Shown: positions 43,564 through 55,300 of the stretch, piece after piece
Numbering within the stretch: position 1 is the stretch's first letter
How the letters are laid out: every line of letters starts with the position of its first letter
Origin: Chamaelirium japonicum
Taxonomy: Eukaryota > Streptophyta > Magnoliopsida > Liliales > Melanthiaceae
Assembly: GCA_947650365.1 (NCBI GenBank)
Contig: OX393551.1
Coordinates: 63,047,173 to 63,111,172 of the forward strand
Length of the DNA stretch: 64,000 bases
Reading direction: 5' to 3'
Program-made: the position numbers and the translations under genes
The notes under the pieces: model-generated
Database searches by the model: none
Told to the model about the DNA's origin: nothing
Seen by the model: only the letters and a program-made list of their open reading frames with translations

Positions 43564-44107
43564 GTAAGTCTTTAGGCATATTAACAATCATCTAGCATGT
43601 TATTGACGAGTATCGGTAAACTTATCTTTGCAGCAAAAACATGTATCTATTTTAATGATAAAATACATATATACTGAATTGACAAAGCACTAAGATTTTG
43701 AGACTGCTTAATTTCTTTTAAGGAATCAATACCTGAAACTGTGACTTCCATTCCAGATTCTTTTCCTATAATTTTTTTTTTTACTTAACTGGAAGCTATA
43801 GCTGTTCCTTATCAACTTGTACATTTTATTCAACTTATGCTTAAGATTATTTATCCTTAAAGGGCTTTAATGATATCAATCCATGTTCCTACTTCTGTCA
43901 GATGTAGGCTTTTTGTAAAATTATTTTTAAACATAGTATTTCATTGTTGTATTTTATCATACTCTCAGATAATGGCCAAATTAAATAATATTCTGTGTAA
44001 ATTATATAAGAAACCTCTAGCAGCTATGAGTCCTGCTCGCATCATATTTTACCAAAAACTTTTCCTTTTGACTCGTGCAAGACTTCATTTTGTTTTTGGG
44101 AAGGAGC
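43564..44107. other. Intron sequence, nothing recognised
   Basis: AT-rich, with T tracts. Probably original intron sequence. No coding sequence supported. Confidence 0.5.
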
Positions 44108-44114
44108 CAAGTGG

Positions 44115-44330
44115 TCAGGACATCACCTATTAGTCCGCCGGTACAAGATAGAAGAGTGAGAGAAATGCCCTGATTTTTTAATCCACAGGCTGGAAGGCTC
44201 GCCACTAAGGCGAGAGGGAGGCCCGCCACTACAGAGCGGGAGGATATATACCGAAGCATTGATTCGAACCATTGGCCAAGGCCACAGATTGCACATGTAT
44301 TACCAACTGAGCTATCAGTTGGAAACATTG
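44115..44330 (-). mobile_element. tRNA-derived SINE
   Basis: The minus strand starts with a tRNA-like head. Pol III A box TGATAGCTCAGTTGG is at 44303-44317 and B box GGTTCGAATC at 44261-44270, 33 bp apart. A non-tRNA body with GGCGGGCC/GGCGAGCC hairpin repeats follows. CAAGTGG occurs at 44108-44114 and 44331-44337, a possible short TSD. It cannot fold as a real tRNA past the anticodon arm. Such SINEs depend on LINE enzymes, and LINEs are present nearby. Confidence 0.7.
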
Positions 44331-44825
44331 CAAGTGGCTTTTTTACATAATATGTGCACTTTGTTTACCCCTTGTGCGAAAGAAATTAGTCCCTTGTTGG
44401 GTACAAACATTTTGGCTACTTAATGATATTTCACATTTTGTGCATATATTTGTTGCAGATCAGATTCATACGCATTGATGAATAGGCATTCATGATAACT
44501 TGAATCTGATCTGTACATATATCCCTTATTGGGTTGCCACCCTCGTGAACCGTTTTTTTCTTATGGCTGGATGGTGATATTCTCTCCCCTTCTACTTATG
44601 TATTTGGCCTTTCCCTTCCCAATGTTCTTCCTCAAGGTCTCTTTTACTTCTCTTCATCTTCTGTGAAACCCCTATATAAAGACCCCCCATTCTCCATTGT
44701 TGGGCATAAAGATGATCATATTTTCTCTGTTAAGTGCTGGTTTTGTATTTATCTCCAATCCACTACTAACTTCATTAGCTTCTTCCCTTTTTCTTTTAAA
44801 TCCATCCTATCTTCTACGCCATTCA

Positions 44826-44870
<45 letters not shown>

Positions 44871-45163
44871 TGCTGTTTTGGACCGGATTGCTATGAGACG
44901 GATGCCTGAGGAGCCTACCGGGAGATCATCTTGAACACTTTAACAGTTTGTGGCCTTGGATACAGCCAATACCTTCACCATCATTGGAAGCATATATATC
45001 CTAGACTTCAGCCAAGTACCTTAGTTTGTTTCAGGTTTGGGATTCTTCATTTCCTCTGTTTCACATCATTTGTGTGTTGCTTATATAAAATCTACATTCT
45101 ATTATCTTGCTGAATTTTTCTTTCTTTGAAAAATGCTTAAAGTTATGTTTGGTGCAATATTCC
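44331..45163. other. Intron sequence with (AT)n microsatellite
   Basis: Non-coding. (TA)n at 44828-44868 is about 20 units. No transposon ends identified. Confidence 0.55.
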
Positions 45164-45537
45164 TGTTACGATTCCCTTGCCCACTCAAAACCGGTAATGA
45201 GAAGGAGGGGGCAACAATATATAAAGACGTGGAACTCCCACCCCTTAACTGATGTGGGACTATTCTCAACATCCGCCCGCACGCAGAGTGCCTCTTGATC
45301 GGAGGGAGGGAGGGAGGAGATCTCGATCGGAGGGAGGAAGAGGGTGCGACAAGACCACATGGACGGGAGACGGGATGGGGTCTAGCTCTAATACCATGTT
45401 AGGAGATGATGACTAGGGTTTGGAGAGAATGAAGTGTGCTTCTCATTGAGGGACTAAGCCCAATATATATGTTCATCAATACACAATGAACCCGACCCGA
45501 CTGTACATAAAACCTGATCCCTCTCTATACATTAACA
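45164..45537 (-). mobile_element. Mosaic TRIM-like element with two unrelated LTRs
   Basis: Minus strand: 5' LTR 45397-45537 (141 bp, TGTTAATGTATAG...CTCCTAACA, same family as 13807 and 63015), PBS TGGTATTAGAGC 45385-45396, ~110-bp interior, purine-rich GTGCGGGCGGA. It ends in a different 108-bp LTR, 45164-45271 (TGTTGAGAATAGTCCCACATC...GTAACA). Flanks ATTCC and GTAAC do not match. The two halves come from different families. Confidence 0.7.
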
Positions 45538-45639
45538 GTAACTATACATAACCAACATCTCTAAGATTTACTGTGGAATAATGGTAAAGATGAGTATCAT
45601 ACTTAAAATTTTCCTAATAAAAAAGCAAGTTACAAAAAA

Positions 45640-46745
45640 TCGATATATTTCGCGAAATATATTGGAAAAATAAAAACCCGATACGAAATCTCGTCTGCAG
45701 TGTCAAGCAGAACTAAAAATGTCAAAATATCAATTGGTTTCGCGAAATATCATGATATTTCCATGAAATATTTCCATGTCCACGAAATATCACGATATCA
45801 GTACCAACACAAAGGGATTTTGTCAAATTTTTGCAAAAATTTCGGAAAAGTTTGCAAAATATATCCAAAATTGTGGGACTGACTGGTTATAAAAGGGAGC
45901 TTGTGGCTTGATTCTCAGCAAATGTCGTTTGACTTAATTTTTATTTTCTCCATTTACTTTAAGTTATTATATGTAAATAAACAAATACCCCCAATTTGAT
46001 TTCAATAAAAATATCAAAAAAATAAAAAACCAAAGGAATCAAAAAGTATACTTTCGGTTTTAGTAGAAGAAAACAGTTTTAAGGGTTTTTTATAAAATCC
46101 ATATGTCGAGAAAAGTGATTAAATCAACTCCTTTTTAGCTCATAAAATTCCACAAGATGTAAAAGTATAACTCTATAAGTGCATCTAGAAAACCATGGTC
46201 CGTCTTCGCAGATTTTGAATGTATAAAAACTTTCCTATATAAAAACTCTTTTTTCCAGACTTAGTTAAAAAACAGTATTTCACATTTCAACATAATTTTT
46301 ACACAATTTCAAACTTACATAACTTTCTTGTTTTAAGTTCACTTTCAAAATCGTTTGAAACATTATTTTAACAATCAACTAATCTTTATTTTGAAAATAT
46401 TTTTATCCAAAAAAAATTAATAAAAAGTATTTGAAAAATATATATCAAAACCGGGCCAAACAAGATTGCACAAGACTCACAAACTCAATACATTAAATAC
46501 ATGTTATGTGAAGCTCTACACCCCTAGATAGGGTACAAATATTATTTGAGTGTTCCAAAGTGTGTATCTATACTGGGTTTATGACTATCCAGAGTTTCAC
46601 TAAAAAATTCCATCAAACAATCAATATTTCCACCATTTCTACAAAACTGCAATATTTCCACACTGTCGAAATATTTTCATATCCAGAAGATCGAAATTTC
46701 CAACGAAATGGAGATTTTGAACCTTTTATAAAAGATACATAATAT
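45640..46745 (+). repeat. AT-rich dispersed repeat, copy 2
   Basis: About 1.1 kb. It has the same palindromic ATATCACGATATT motifs, GGTTATAAAAGGGAG box, CAAATACCCCCAATTTGATT and GTGAAGCTCTACACCCCTAG landmarks as copies 1 (inverted) and 3. It ends at GGAGATTTTGAACC. No coding capacity. Confidence 0.65.
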
Positions 46746-47655
46746 CACATTGTTGCATTGAATTGTCACATAGATTAAGACAAAAAAAAGAAATAGATAA
46801 CAGGAGTAGTGTATAGCACAGGGGTTCTGTTCCATATCTTCCTAAAATGTGCACATCTTCTCTACCAGAGGAAACGACTATGTCGGGGTCAAACGACAAT
46901 TATGCCCACAGTGTGGTTACACACAGTATCAAGGATGTCGTGAGCCCATGTCGGGCCAGTTTAAGTTCCATAACATGAAGAATAACATGTTTTAACGCAC
47001 TCCTCAAGCTGCAGCATATATATTGATCATGCATATATTGGAAAATATAGACTAATACTGATGCAGGTAAAGGGTGGCAATTAATTGAGTTAACAGCTTC
47101 CGACTTGATTCGAATGTAATTATGAAGTCAATGTGTTCTATCGTGTTGGCTTAGTAGGCATTGTATTTACAAAAATACTCAAAGATGAATGCTTATTGCG
47201 AGTCAGTTAATGAACAACCATTTGAAGAGGAAGTTGAATTGAAATGGGGAAAAGCAAGCAAGCTATAAAAGAGAAAGTCATTTGGCCTGATTACCTAGTT
47301 TATGCATTCAATCGAGATCCACTGACTCTGAAGGAAACTTTTCAGATCGAGATGATTCATTAGGAAAAGAAGATGTGGAAGATGAGATGGAGTCTATTAC
47401 TCACAAAGAAACACGATGATGGGACAAGAACCAAACCGGTAGGATTACCAAGTTACTAAAGGAAGGCTCAGGGTATTGTTAGGAAAATCAATTTCCTAAT
47501 CTTAATGTGATCACCAAGAACATAACACACTCCTAGATGATGAAACCTTAGCAGGAATTTTGTTTCAATATTTATTTGGATTTTCAGCTTTTAACAAACA
47601 AGATCAAAATGCTACTTTGAAACAAAACCCTGCATAAAAGATAGCACAATAAGTT
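46746..47655. other. Intron sequence, nothing recognised
   Basis: Mixed AT-rich sequence. A GAGATGGAGTCTATTACTC-like stretch near 47370-47460 may be a decayed retroelement fragment, but I cannot place it. Confidence 0.35.
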
Positions 47656-47765
47656 TGTTAACGGATAGTCCCACATCGGTAAGGGAGGCACCCATCACCC
47701 GCTTAATATACCCGCTGTGGACCTCCCCTTACAACCCGGGTTTTGAGGTGTGAGGGTATCTAACA
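47656..47765 (+). repeat. 5' LTR of copia-C (110 bp)
   Basis: TGTTAACGGATAGTCCCACA...GTATCTAACA. It shares the TAGTCCCACATCGG core, CGCTTAATATACC, TGTGGACCTCCCCTTAC and GTGAGGGTATCTAACA with the TRIM LTRs. PBS TGGTATCAGAGC follows at 47766-47777. Confidence 0.88.
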
Positions 47766-47777
47766 TGGTATCAGAGC

Positions 47778-48376
47778 ACTAGGGTTCTCCCTCGCGGCGA
47801 CGTCGACGACGGTCATCTCCTCCGGCCTCCGTTCTCCTGATCGGCAGTCCCCCGGCCCCCCTTCCGGCCTACAGCCACCGCCGGCCCCCCCTTCTCCAAC
47901 CGGCCACCCCCCCGGCCCCTCCTCCGCCCTCCAGCTCCCCGCCGGCCCCCCCTTCTCCACCCGCCCAACCCCCCTTCCGGCCTACAGCCACCGCCGGCCC
48001 CCCCTTCTACAACCGGCCACCCCCCCGGCCCCTCCTCCGCCCTCCAGCTCCCCGCCGACCCCCATACAGCCCCCCCCCCCCCCCGCCCCCCCCCCCCCCC
48101 CCGAACCCTCTACAGCCCCTCCCGACCCCTACAGCACCCCGCCGACCCCCCTCAGCCCCCCCTCGACCCCCCCGACCCCTCTACAGCCCCCACCGACCCC
48201 TCCCGACCCCCCTACAGACCCCCCGACCCCCCTACAGCCCCCCCCGACACCCCCCGCCATCCTACAGCTCCCCCGATTCCCCCCCTACAGCCCTACAGCC
48301 CCCCGATCCCCTCCCTACAGCCCTACAGACCCTCCCGACCACCTACTTCCCCCCCCCCCTCTCTTGAGCCTCCTCC
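47778..48376 (+). other. copia-C leader, C-rich low complexity
   Basis: 600 bp of CCCCCGG/CCCCGACCCC repeats, including an almost pure C run at 48068-48102 and multiple CTACAGCCCC units. Composition is like the copia-E leader. Homopolymer runs make base counts here unreliable. Confidence 0.75.
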
Positions 48377-51300
48377 ATGGCTTCTCCAGCCGTCCCGTCC
48401 GTCGTTGCGATCTCTCCACCGCTGAAGGCGGTCGCTTTTCAGTTGTCATCGGCCAGCGACTAGCCTGACTGGTCCCTCACCGTCGAGGCCGCCCTCTCCA
48501 GTCGTGATCTGTGGGGTCACATCACCGGCGAGGATCCTCCTCCCACTGACTACTCCGGCTCCTCCTCTGTCACCAGCAGTGCTGCGTCTTCTGCAGCGAC
48601 TGCTACCACGGCCATCACCGTTGCTGCTCTTACGTGGCGCCGCCATGATCAGGCAATCTGGGCGTACCTTCTGGACTCGGTTGCTCGTCCGCTCCTTGCT
48701 CCCATCGGCCGCCTTCCGACAGCGCGCGCGATGTGGGAGTATCTCCGGGACCGTTTTCTCCCGCGTGGAGACGCACGCCGGCATCAGCTCATCTGCGACT
48801 CGCAGTCTGCCCGTCAGGGGGAGCGCACCATTCAGGACTTCTTCAGTCAGATGAGTGCCTACTGGCATGAGCTGGACTCACTGATCCTGGAGCGGTGTGC
48901 CTGCCCCCGCTCCAGGGATTTCCAGCGCTACCTCGACGAGGGCCACCTGCACTAATTCCTGGCGGCGCTTCGACCGGACTTTGCTCTCATAGCTGCCCAG
49001 CTCCTGCACCGTGAGTCACTCCCTCGGCTCGAGGATGCTCTACTCGCCTTGGTCGACGAGGAGACCCGCCTTCAGACTCAGGGCGCTCGTCCTCCTCCAC
49101 CTGCTCCTAGCTCCGACTCTGTCCTGGCAGCCGGGTTCTCCGATGAGGCTGTCTTCTGTCACTACTGCAAGGAGCCCGGTCACATGAAGCGTGACTGCCC
49201 TACACGTCCTCCACGCAACCCCCGCTGGGGTCCGGATGAGAGAGCCCCCCGCTGGGCTTCCGCCTCTCGCGACGATCGACGCGGCGGTCGAGGTGGACGG
49301 GGCCGTGGACGTGGTTCGTCTTCCTTCCGCCACTTTGGTGGTACAGTGGCTACTGTAGAGGCCTCGACGCTCCCCACTGCTACTACAGCACCTTCTCAGC
49401 CTGAGCCGGATCGTCTTCAGCGCCTCGAGGAGCTCCTTCTCCGCCACCTAGCCTCCACCGGCTCCGCGATTGCGCACGGCTTGTCTGCCACCTCTGGTAC
49501 TACTGCTCCATGGATCTTTGACTCGGGTGCCTCCTGTCACCTTACTTTTGACTCTACTGTCCTCACGGACTGCTCTCCCACTACCACCCACCAGGAGGTT
49601 CGCACTGCGGATGGGACTCTCGTCCCTATTCCGCAATGTGGCTCCATCACCACCACCTCTGACCCTTCTGGTCGTCTGACCCTACCCCATGTCCATCATG
49701 CCCCCCGTCTTAATATTAATATGATTTCTATCAGTTCTCTTTGCGACTCTGGCCTGACTGTCACCTTCACCCCTTCTGTTTGTGTTGTGCAGGATTCGCG
49801 GACGGGTCAGAGGATTGGGCTGGGCCGTAGGGCAGGAGGACTCTACTAGTTGGACCATCTCCATGTGTCTTCAGTTGCGTCTGTCATGTCTGTCATCTCT
49901 GATGCCGACCTGTGGCACAGAAGGTTAGGTCATATATCGAGTGATCGACTCAAAAGCGTATTCCGCTCGGGCGCTTTGGGTCGAGCGTCTTTCTCCCCCC
50001 TCTCTGTCTGTACGGGTTGTAGACTGGCAAAGCATCTAGCTCTTCCATTTTCTGCTAGTACTTCCCAGTCTAATGCTTTATTTGATTTAGTTCATTCGGA
50101 TATTTGGGGTCCTCCGTCGTCTGCTCTGTCCGGTGCCACCCCTCACGAGCGTCTTCACTCCAGTCCACCTGACTACTCTCTTCTTCGCACGTTTGGCTGC
50201 ACGTGCTTCGTTCTTCTTCCTCCCCATGAGCGCACCAAACTTTCTGCGAGGTCTGTTAGGTGTGTTCACTTGGGGCTCAGTCGTGAGCACAAGGGCTATC
50301 GCTGCTATGATCCCTTAGCTCGTCGGATCCGTGTCTCCCGTCACGTCTCCTTTGTTGAGTATGTCCCGTATTTTGCACCGGAGTCTCGGGATCTTTCCTT
50401 GCCTCTTTCGTCATCCTTCTCGCCCTCCTCACATCTCCACATCCCTGTTCTACCCCCGGTTTCTGTTGCCCCATCCACGCCTACTCCACCACCACCACTA
50501 CCTCCTCAGTCTCCACCGCCACCTCCACCACCACCACCACCTCCTCAGTCTCCCACGCCACCTCCACCACCACCCATTACTCGTGTCTATGTCCGTCGGT
50601 CTGCAGCTCTCCCTCCCGAGTCGGTTCACACTGGTACTCCCTCGCCTGATGCTGCTACCCCCTCCTCCCTGGTCGTGGATCCTGCTCCTGTTCGACGCTA
50701 CCCAGCGCGCGAACATCACCCTCCTGACAGATATGACTACTCTCCTGACAGGTTTGGCTACTCTGCTTTTCCTTCTGACTCTCCTGACTCGTCTAGCTAC
50801 TCTGCCAGTGTCTCCTATTCACCATCTTTTCAGGCCTTTCTTACTGCTATACACACCCATCGGGAGCCCCAATCGTACCGTGAAGCAGCGTTACATCCAG
50901 AGTGGCGGCAGGCCATGTCAGTTGAGCTTGAGGCTTTTCAGCGGACCCAGACTTGGGAGTTGGTGCCTTGTCCCTCCGGGGTGGTGCCTGTTAGCTGCAA
51001 GTGGATATTCAAGGTCAAGACTCAACCTGATGGATCCATTGAGCGGCACAAGGCTCGCCTCGTTGCTCGCGGCTTCTCCCAGGAGTATGGGATTGACTAC
51101 GAGGAGACGTTTGCTCCAGTTGCTCGGATGACTACTGTGCGCACCCTCTTAGCTGTGGCAGCTGCTCGAGGGTGGCCTCTCCATCAGATGGATGTCACCA
51201 ATGCGTTTCTCCACGGTGATCTCTCCGAGGAAGTCTACATGGCTCCTCCTCCGGGCACTTCAGTTCCTCCAGGGCACGTGTGTCGGTTGCGCCGAGCCAT

Positions 51301-52201
51301 CTATGGGCTCAAGCAGGCCCCTCGTGCCTGGTTTGAGCGATTTCGCAGTGCAGTTCTGGCCGCCGGTTTTGTTGAGCGTCACTCCGATTATGCCTTGTTC
51401 ACTCGCTCCTCCAGTCAGGGCATTGCAGTTCTTCTCCTCTATGTGGATGATATGATCATCACTAGGGATGACAGTGCCACCATCGCCTCTCTCCAGCGGC
51501 ACCTCCAGAGTCAGTTTGAGATGAAAGATCTGGGATCTCTTCGCTATTTTTTGGGCCTTGAGATTGCCCGGTCAGCTCGTGGTCTGTTGGTCTCCCAGCA
51601 GAAGTACATCTCCGACATCCTTGCTGATGCTGCTCTTACTGACACGAGCACTGCTGATACACCCATGGAGCTCAATTTGAAGCTTCTCGCTACAGACGGT
51701 GAGCCGCTCCAGGATGTCTCCCGCTACCAGAGGCTGGTTGGGATGCTCGTCTATCTCACCATGACCCGGCCAGACATTGCCCATGCTGTTGGCATTGTCA
51801 GTCAGTTTGTTCAGGCTCCACGGTCAGTACACTATGCCGCTGTTCTTCGGATTATCCGCTACCTTCGGGGCACCATCACCCGTTCACTACTGTTTCCCTC
51901 CACCTCTCCGTTGGTGCTGCATGCATACTCCGATGCAGATTGGCCAGGAGATGCCGCCACTCGTCGATCGACTACAGGATACTGTGTGTTTCTGGGTGAT
52001 TCACTGATTTCGTGGCGCAGCAAGAAGCAGGAGTCTGTTGCTCGCTCCAGCACTGAAGCCGAATACAGGGCTATGGCTTCCACCACCGCCGAAATTGTCT
52101 GGCTTCGCCGCCTTCTGCTCGACTTGGGAGTGGTGATATCCGGCCCCACCCCACTCTTCTATGACAACCGGAAACAAAGTTATCACGGGAAATCGAAGTA
52201 A
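48377..52201 (+). pseudogene. gag-pol: copia-C gag-pol (stops, integrase core deleted)
   Basis: Starts MASPAVPSVVAISPPLK. Gag has a TAG near 48461 and a TAA near 48953. CCHC knuckle: CHYCKEPGHMKRDC. Protease: WIFDSGASCHLT. TAG at 49847 replaces Gln in GGLYQ. The last 783 codons (49850-52201) are open. They cover the pre-integrase [24 protein letters not shown] fused in frame to [13 protein letters not shown] (about 150 residues of integrase core absent), a proline-rich linker, and RT (KNAFLHGDL-like [32 protein letters not shown]). RNase H follows ([27 protein letters not shown]). The final nine codons are from the neighbouring LTR. Confidence 0.9.
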
Positions 52202-53229
52202 TGAAACAAATTCAACAAGATTCAAAGAGTGGCACTTGGGAACATTGCAACAAGCTTAGCCGAATTCTAGAAGGCACAAAGATAGATAATACCTGGGGTT
52301 TCTGCTATGGGTCGATGCGAGCATGCGCCGATGATCCCACTCACGGAGAAAGGCCGGATGTCGAGAGAAATTGGATCCTTCTAAAGAACAAGCCAAGGCC
52401 TACATGAGGTGAAGTCGCGGATCGTCTCGAGGTGAAGTCGAGGAAGCAGCGGGGGTCGGGGACACGCGTCTCTTCCGGAAGCTCTCATACGGAGGCAGGC
52501 ACAAATTTCAGCAAGCATCAAAGTCTGAATTCTTCTTTCTTTTCTCTTTTTGTAGAACTAGGGTTTCGTTTTGAACGGTGGAGATCAAGGGAGAACAAGG
52601 GGGGGCACGGTGGGGATGTGTTTGGCCAAGATAGGAAAGGAAAAGAGAAAGAAAAAAGGGGAAGAAAGAGAGAGAGGAGAGGGGACAGAAGGGGGGGTTG
52701 GGCCTCAGGTTCCACGGAAAGAAGGGCCGGAAAGGGGGGGTCGCGCGGGGTAGGGAGAGAGAGGGAGAGAGGGGAGTGGCACCTTTGTGAAGAAGCCCTA
52801 TTGGGCTTAAGATAAGCCCAAATAGCCTCTAACTAAAGCCCAATATGTCGCGTCATCAAAATTTTAAGTTATTTTCCATCTAACAGTCGGTTTCGAGACT
52901 TAATCTCGTCCATCGGTACCCTGCAAACACACACCCAGATTTTATTAATATAAGGCAGAAAACCCACCCAAAAAAACCCGAATTCAATCCAAAAAGCCCT
53001 CGGATGAGATCATGGACATCCCCCATGAATTGGGCAAGACCACGACCAATAATAAGTGCAGAAAATAGGCTAAAAACATGAAAAATAGGCCAAAAAACTG
53101 AAATAACGACTACAAGTCCCATATGGATAATGTCCTCCAAGTATAAAATAAAAATGACTGAAATAAAAGGTCTCTGGCATCAAACTAAAGATGTGGCGAT
53201 GATCTAATGGTGCTGATCATGCTGCATCA
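52172..53229 (-). repeat. Element-X-family LTR between two copia copies
   Basis: Minus strand from TGATGCAGCATGATCAGCACC at 53229. It aligns with the X LTR C through AGCCCTCGGATGAGATCATG, TTTATTAATATAAGG, TTATCTTAAGCCCAATAGGG and the GGAAAGGAAAAGAG block, to GGTTTCTGCTATGGGTCGA. Its last ~200 bp differ or are lost at the copia-C border. Truncated solo LTR. Confidence 0.7.
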
Positions 53230-54735
53230 CCTTAAGACTCATACTCAGGGTGCTCGTCCTCCTCCACCTGCCCCAGGACCAGACAGTGCCTGGCCGTTAG
53301 TTTCCATGACGGGCCTATCTTCTGTCATTACTGCAAGGAACATGGTCATATGAAGTGTGAATGTCTCACACTTCCTCCTCGCAACCCCTGCTAAGGTCCG
53401 GACGAGCAGGAATCACGTTGGGTTCCAACATCTCGTGACGATCGATGCGGCGTTCGAGGTGGACGAGGCCGTGGACGTGGTCAGCCCCCCTTCCGCCACC
53501 TAGGTGGCATTACCGCTGTTGCTACAGAGACTCTGACATCTCCCATCGGCACCACTACACCGTCTCCACCTGAGCCAGACCGTCTTCAGTGACTCGAGGA
53601 GCTCCTTCTCCGACACCTCTCCTTTACCAGTTTCCAAACTTCTCACGGCCTATCTATTACTTCTGGTACTGTTGCCCCATGGATCTTCGATTCGGGTGGC
53701 TTCTGTCATCTCACCTGTGACTCCACTATTCTCACCGGTTGCACCCCTACTCCCACCCACTTGGATGTTCGCACTGCGGATGGGACTCTTGTACCCATTC
53801 CGCAGTGTGGATCCATCACTCCTACCTTGGACCCTATTGGCCGACTGGCCCTTTTCTCTGTCCATCATGTTCCTCTCTTAATATTAACCTGATTTTTGTT
53901 AGTTCTCTTTGTGACACTGGGCTAACTGTTACCTTCACCTCCTTTGCTTGTGTTGTGTAGGGTTCACGAATAGGTCAGAGAATTGGGCTGGGCCGTATAG
54001 CTGGAGGACTGTACCAGTTGGATTATCTTCATGTTTCCCTTTCACTTGTTGCATCTGCCATGTCTGTCACCTCTGATGCTTACCTATGGCACAAAAGATT
54101 AGGTCATTTGTCTAGTGATCGACTCAAAAGCTTATTCCGTTCGGGCGCTTTGGGTTGTGTGTCCCCCTCTCTCTATTTGTATGGGTTGCAGATTGGCAAA
54201 GCACCTAGATCTTCCTTTTTTTGCTAGTGCTTTCTGATCTACCGTCCTTTTTGAGTTAGTGCATTCTGATATTTGGGGTCCTGCTCCTTTTGCTTCTATC
54301 TCAGGTTTTATGTACTATGTTAGTTTTATAAACGATTACTCGAGATACACCTAGGTTTATCTTATGCGTCATCGGTCTAAGATCCCACACATTTATCGAA
54401 TATTCACCACTATGCTTCATACCTAATTCGGTCAGTGCATCAAGACTTTCCGGTCTAACTGTGCTAAGGAGTAAATCTCCTCTTAGATGCGTGAGATCCT
54501 TCAATGTCACGGGACTCTTCACAAACAGTCATGTCCTCACACCCATTAGCAGAACGGAGTTGCCAAACGGAAACATCGTCATGTGCTTGAGACAGCACGT
54601 GCTTTGCTTCTCGAATCTCTCTGCTTCTGTTCCTCACTCCTATTGGACTGAAGCTGTTATGATGGCTGTTCACCTCATCATCACTCCGTCCTCTGCTCTT
54701 TCTGGTGCAACTCTGTATGAGTGCCTCTAGTCTTT
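53230..54735 (+). pseudogene. copia-D: decayed gag-protease-integrase
   Basis: A diverged relative of copia-C, starting at the gag point matching 49065. CHYCKEHGHMKCEC knuckle, WIFDSGGFCHLT protease (active-site context changed), LWHKRLGHLSSDRLKSLFR and HSDIWGPAPFASISGF. It retains the integrase core segment absent from copia-C (FRSNCAKE, QNGVAKRKHRH), but with many stops and shifts. Ends at [13 protein letters not shown], where an AT-rich repeat begins. Confidence 0.85.
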
Positions 54736-54747
54736 AGCAGAGCTGGA

Positions 54748-55286
54748 AATGTCAAAATATCGAGCAGTTTCATGAAATATCACGATATTTCCACGAAATA
54801 TTTCTATCTCCACAAAATATCGTGATTTAGTACCAACAGAAAGGGATTTTGTTAAAATTTCGCGAAACTTTCGAAAAATTTCGCAAAATATTTCTGAAAT
54901 TGTAGGATTAACTGGTTATAAAAGGGAGCTTGTGGCCTGGTTCTCAGCAGCTTATTAAATGTCGTTTTACTTAATTTTTATTTTTTTCATTTACTTTAAG
55001 TTATTATATGTAAATAAGCAAATACCCCATCTGATTTCAATAAAAATATCAAAAAAATAAAAAACCAAAGGAATCAAAAAGTATAATTTCAGTTTTAGTA
55101 GGAGAAAATAGTTTTCAGGTTTTTTTATAAAATCCACATGGTGAGAAAATTGATTAAATCAACTCCTTTTTAGCTCAAAAAATTCCACAAGATGTAGAAG
55201 TACAAGTGCATCTAGCAAACCAAGGTCCGTCTTAGGAAATTTTGAATGTATAAAAATTTTCCTATATAAAAACTCTTTTTTCCAGA
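54748..55286 (+). repeat. AT-rich dispersed repeat, copy 3, left part
   Basis: Same family as 45640-46745, from GTCAAAATATCGAGCAG to CTATATAAAAACTC, including GGTTATAAAAGGGAG. Split by LINE-B; the right part is 61039-61432. Confidence 0.75.
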
Positions 55287-55300
55287 TCACTGAGAGGATA

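Larger units (their letters stand above)
47656..52171 (+). mobile_element. copia-C: Ty1/copia element, 3' end missing
   Basis: LTR, PBS, C-rich leader, gag, protease, truncated integrase, RT, most of RNase H. It breaks at YDNR in RNase H, where an X-family LTR (52172-53229) begins. One frame from 48377 carries everything, with three stops. Its LTR is of the TRIM family. Confidence 0.9.

Noticed and set aside
44261-44317. Possible tRNA gene on the minus strand
   Set aside because: A and B boxes are present but no acceptor stem or anticodon loop pairs properly; a SINE head fits better.
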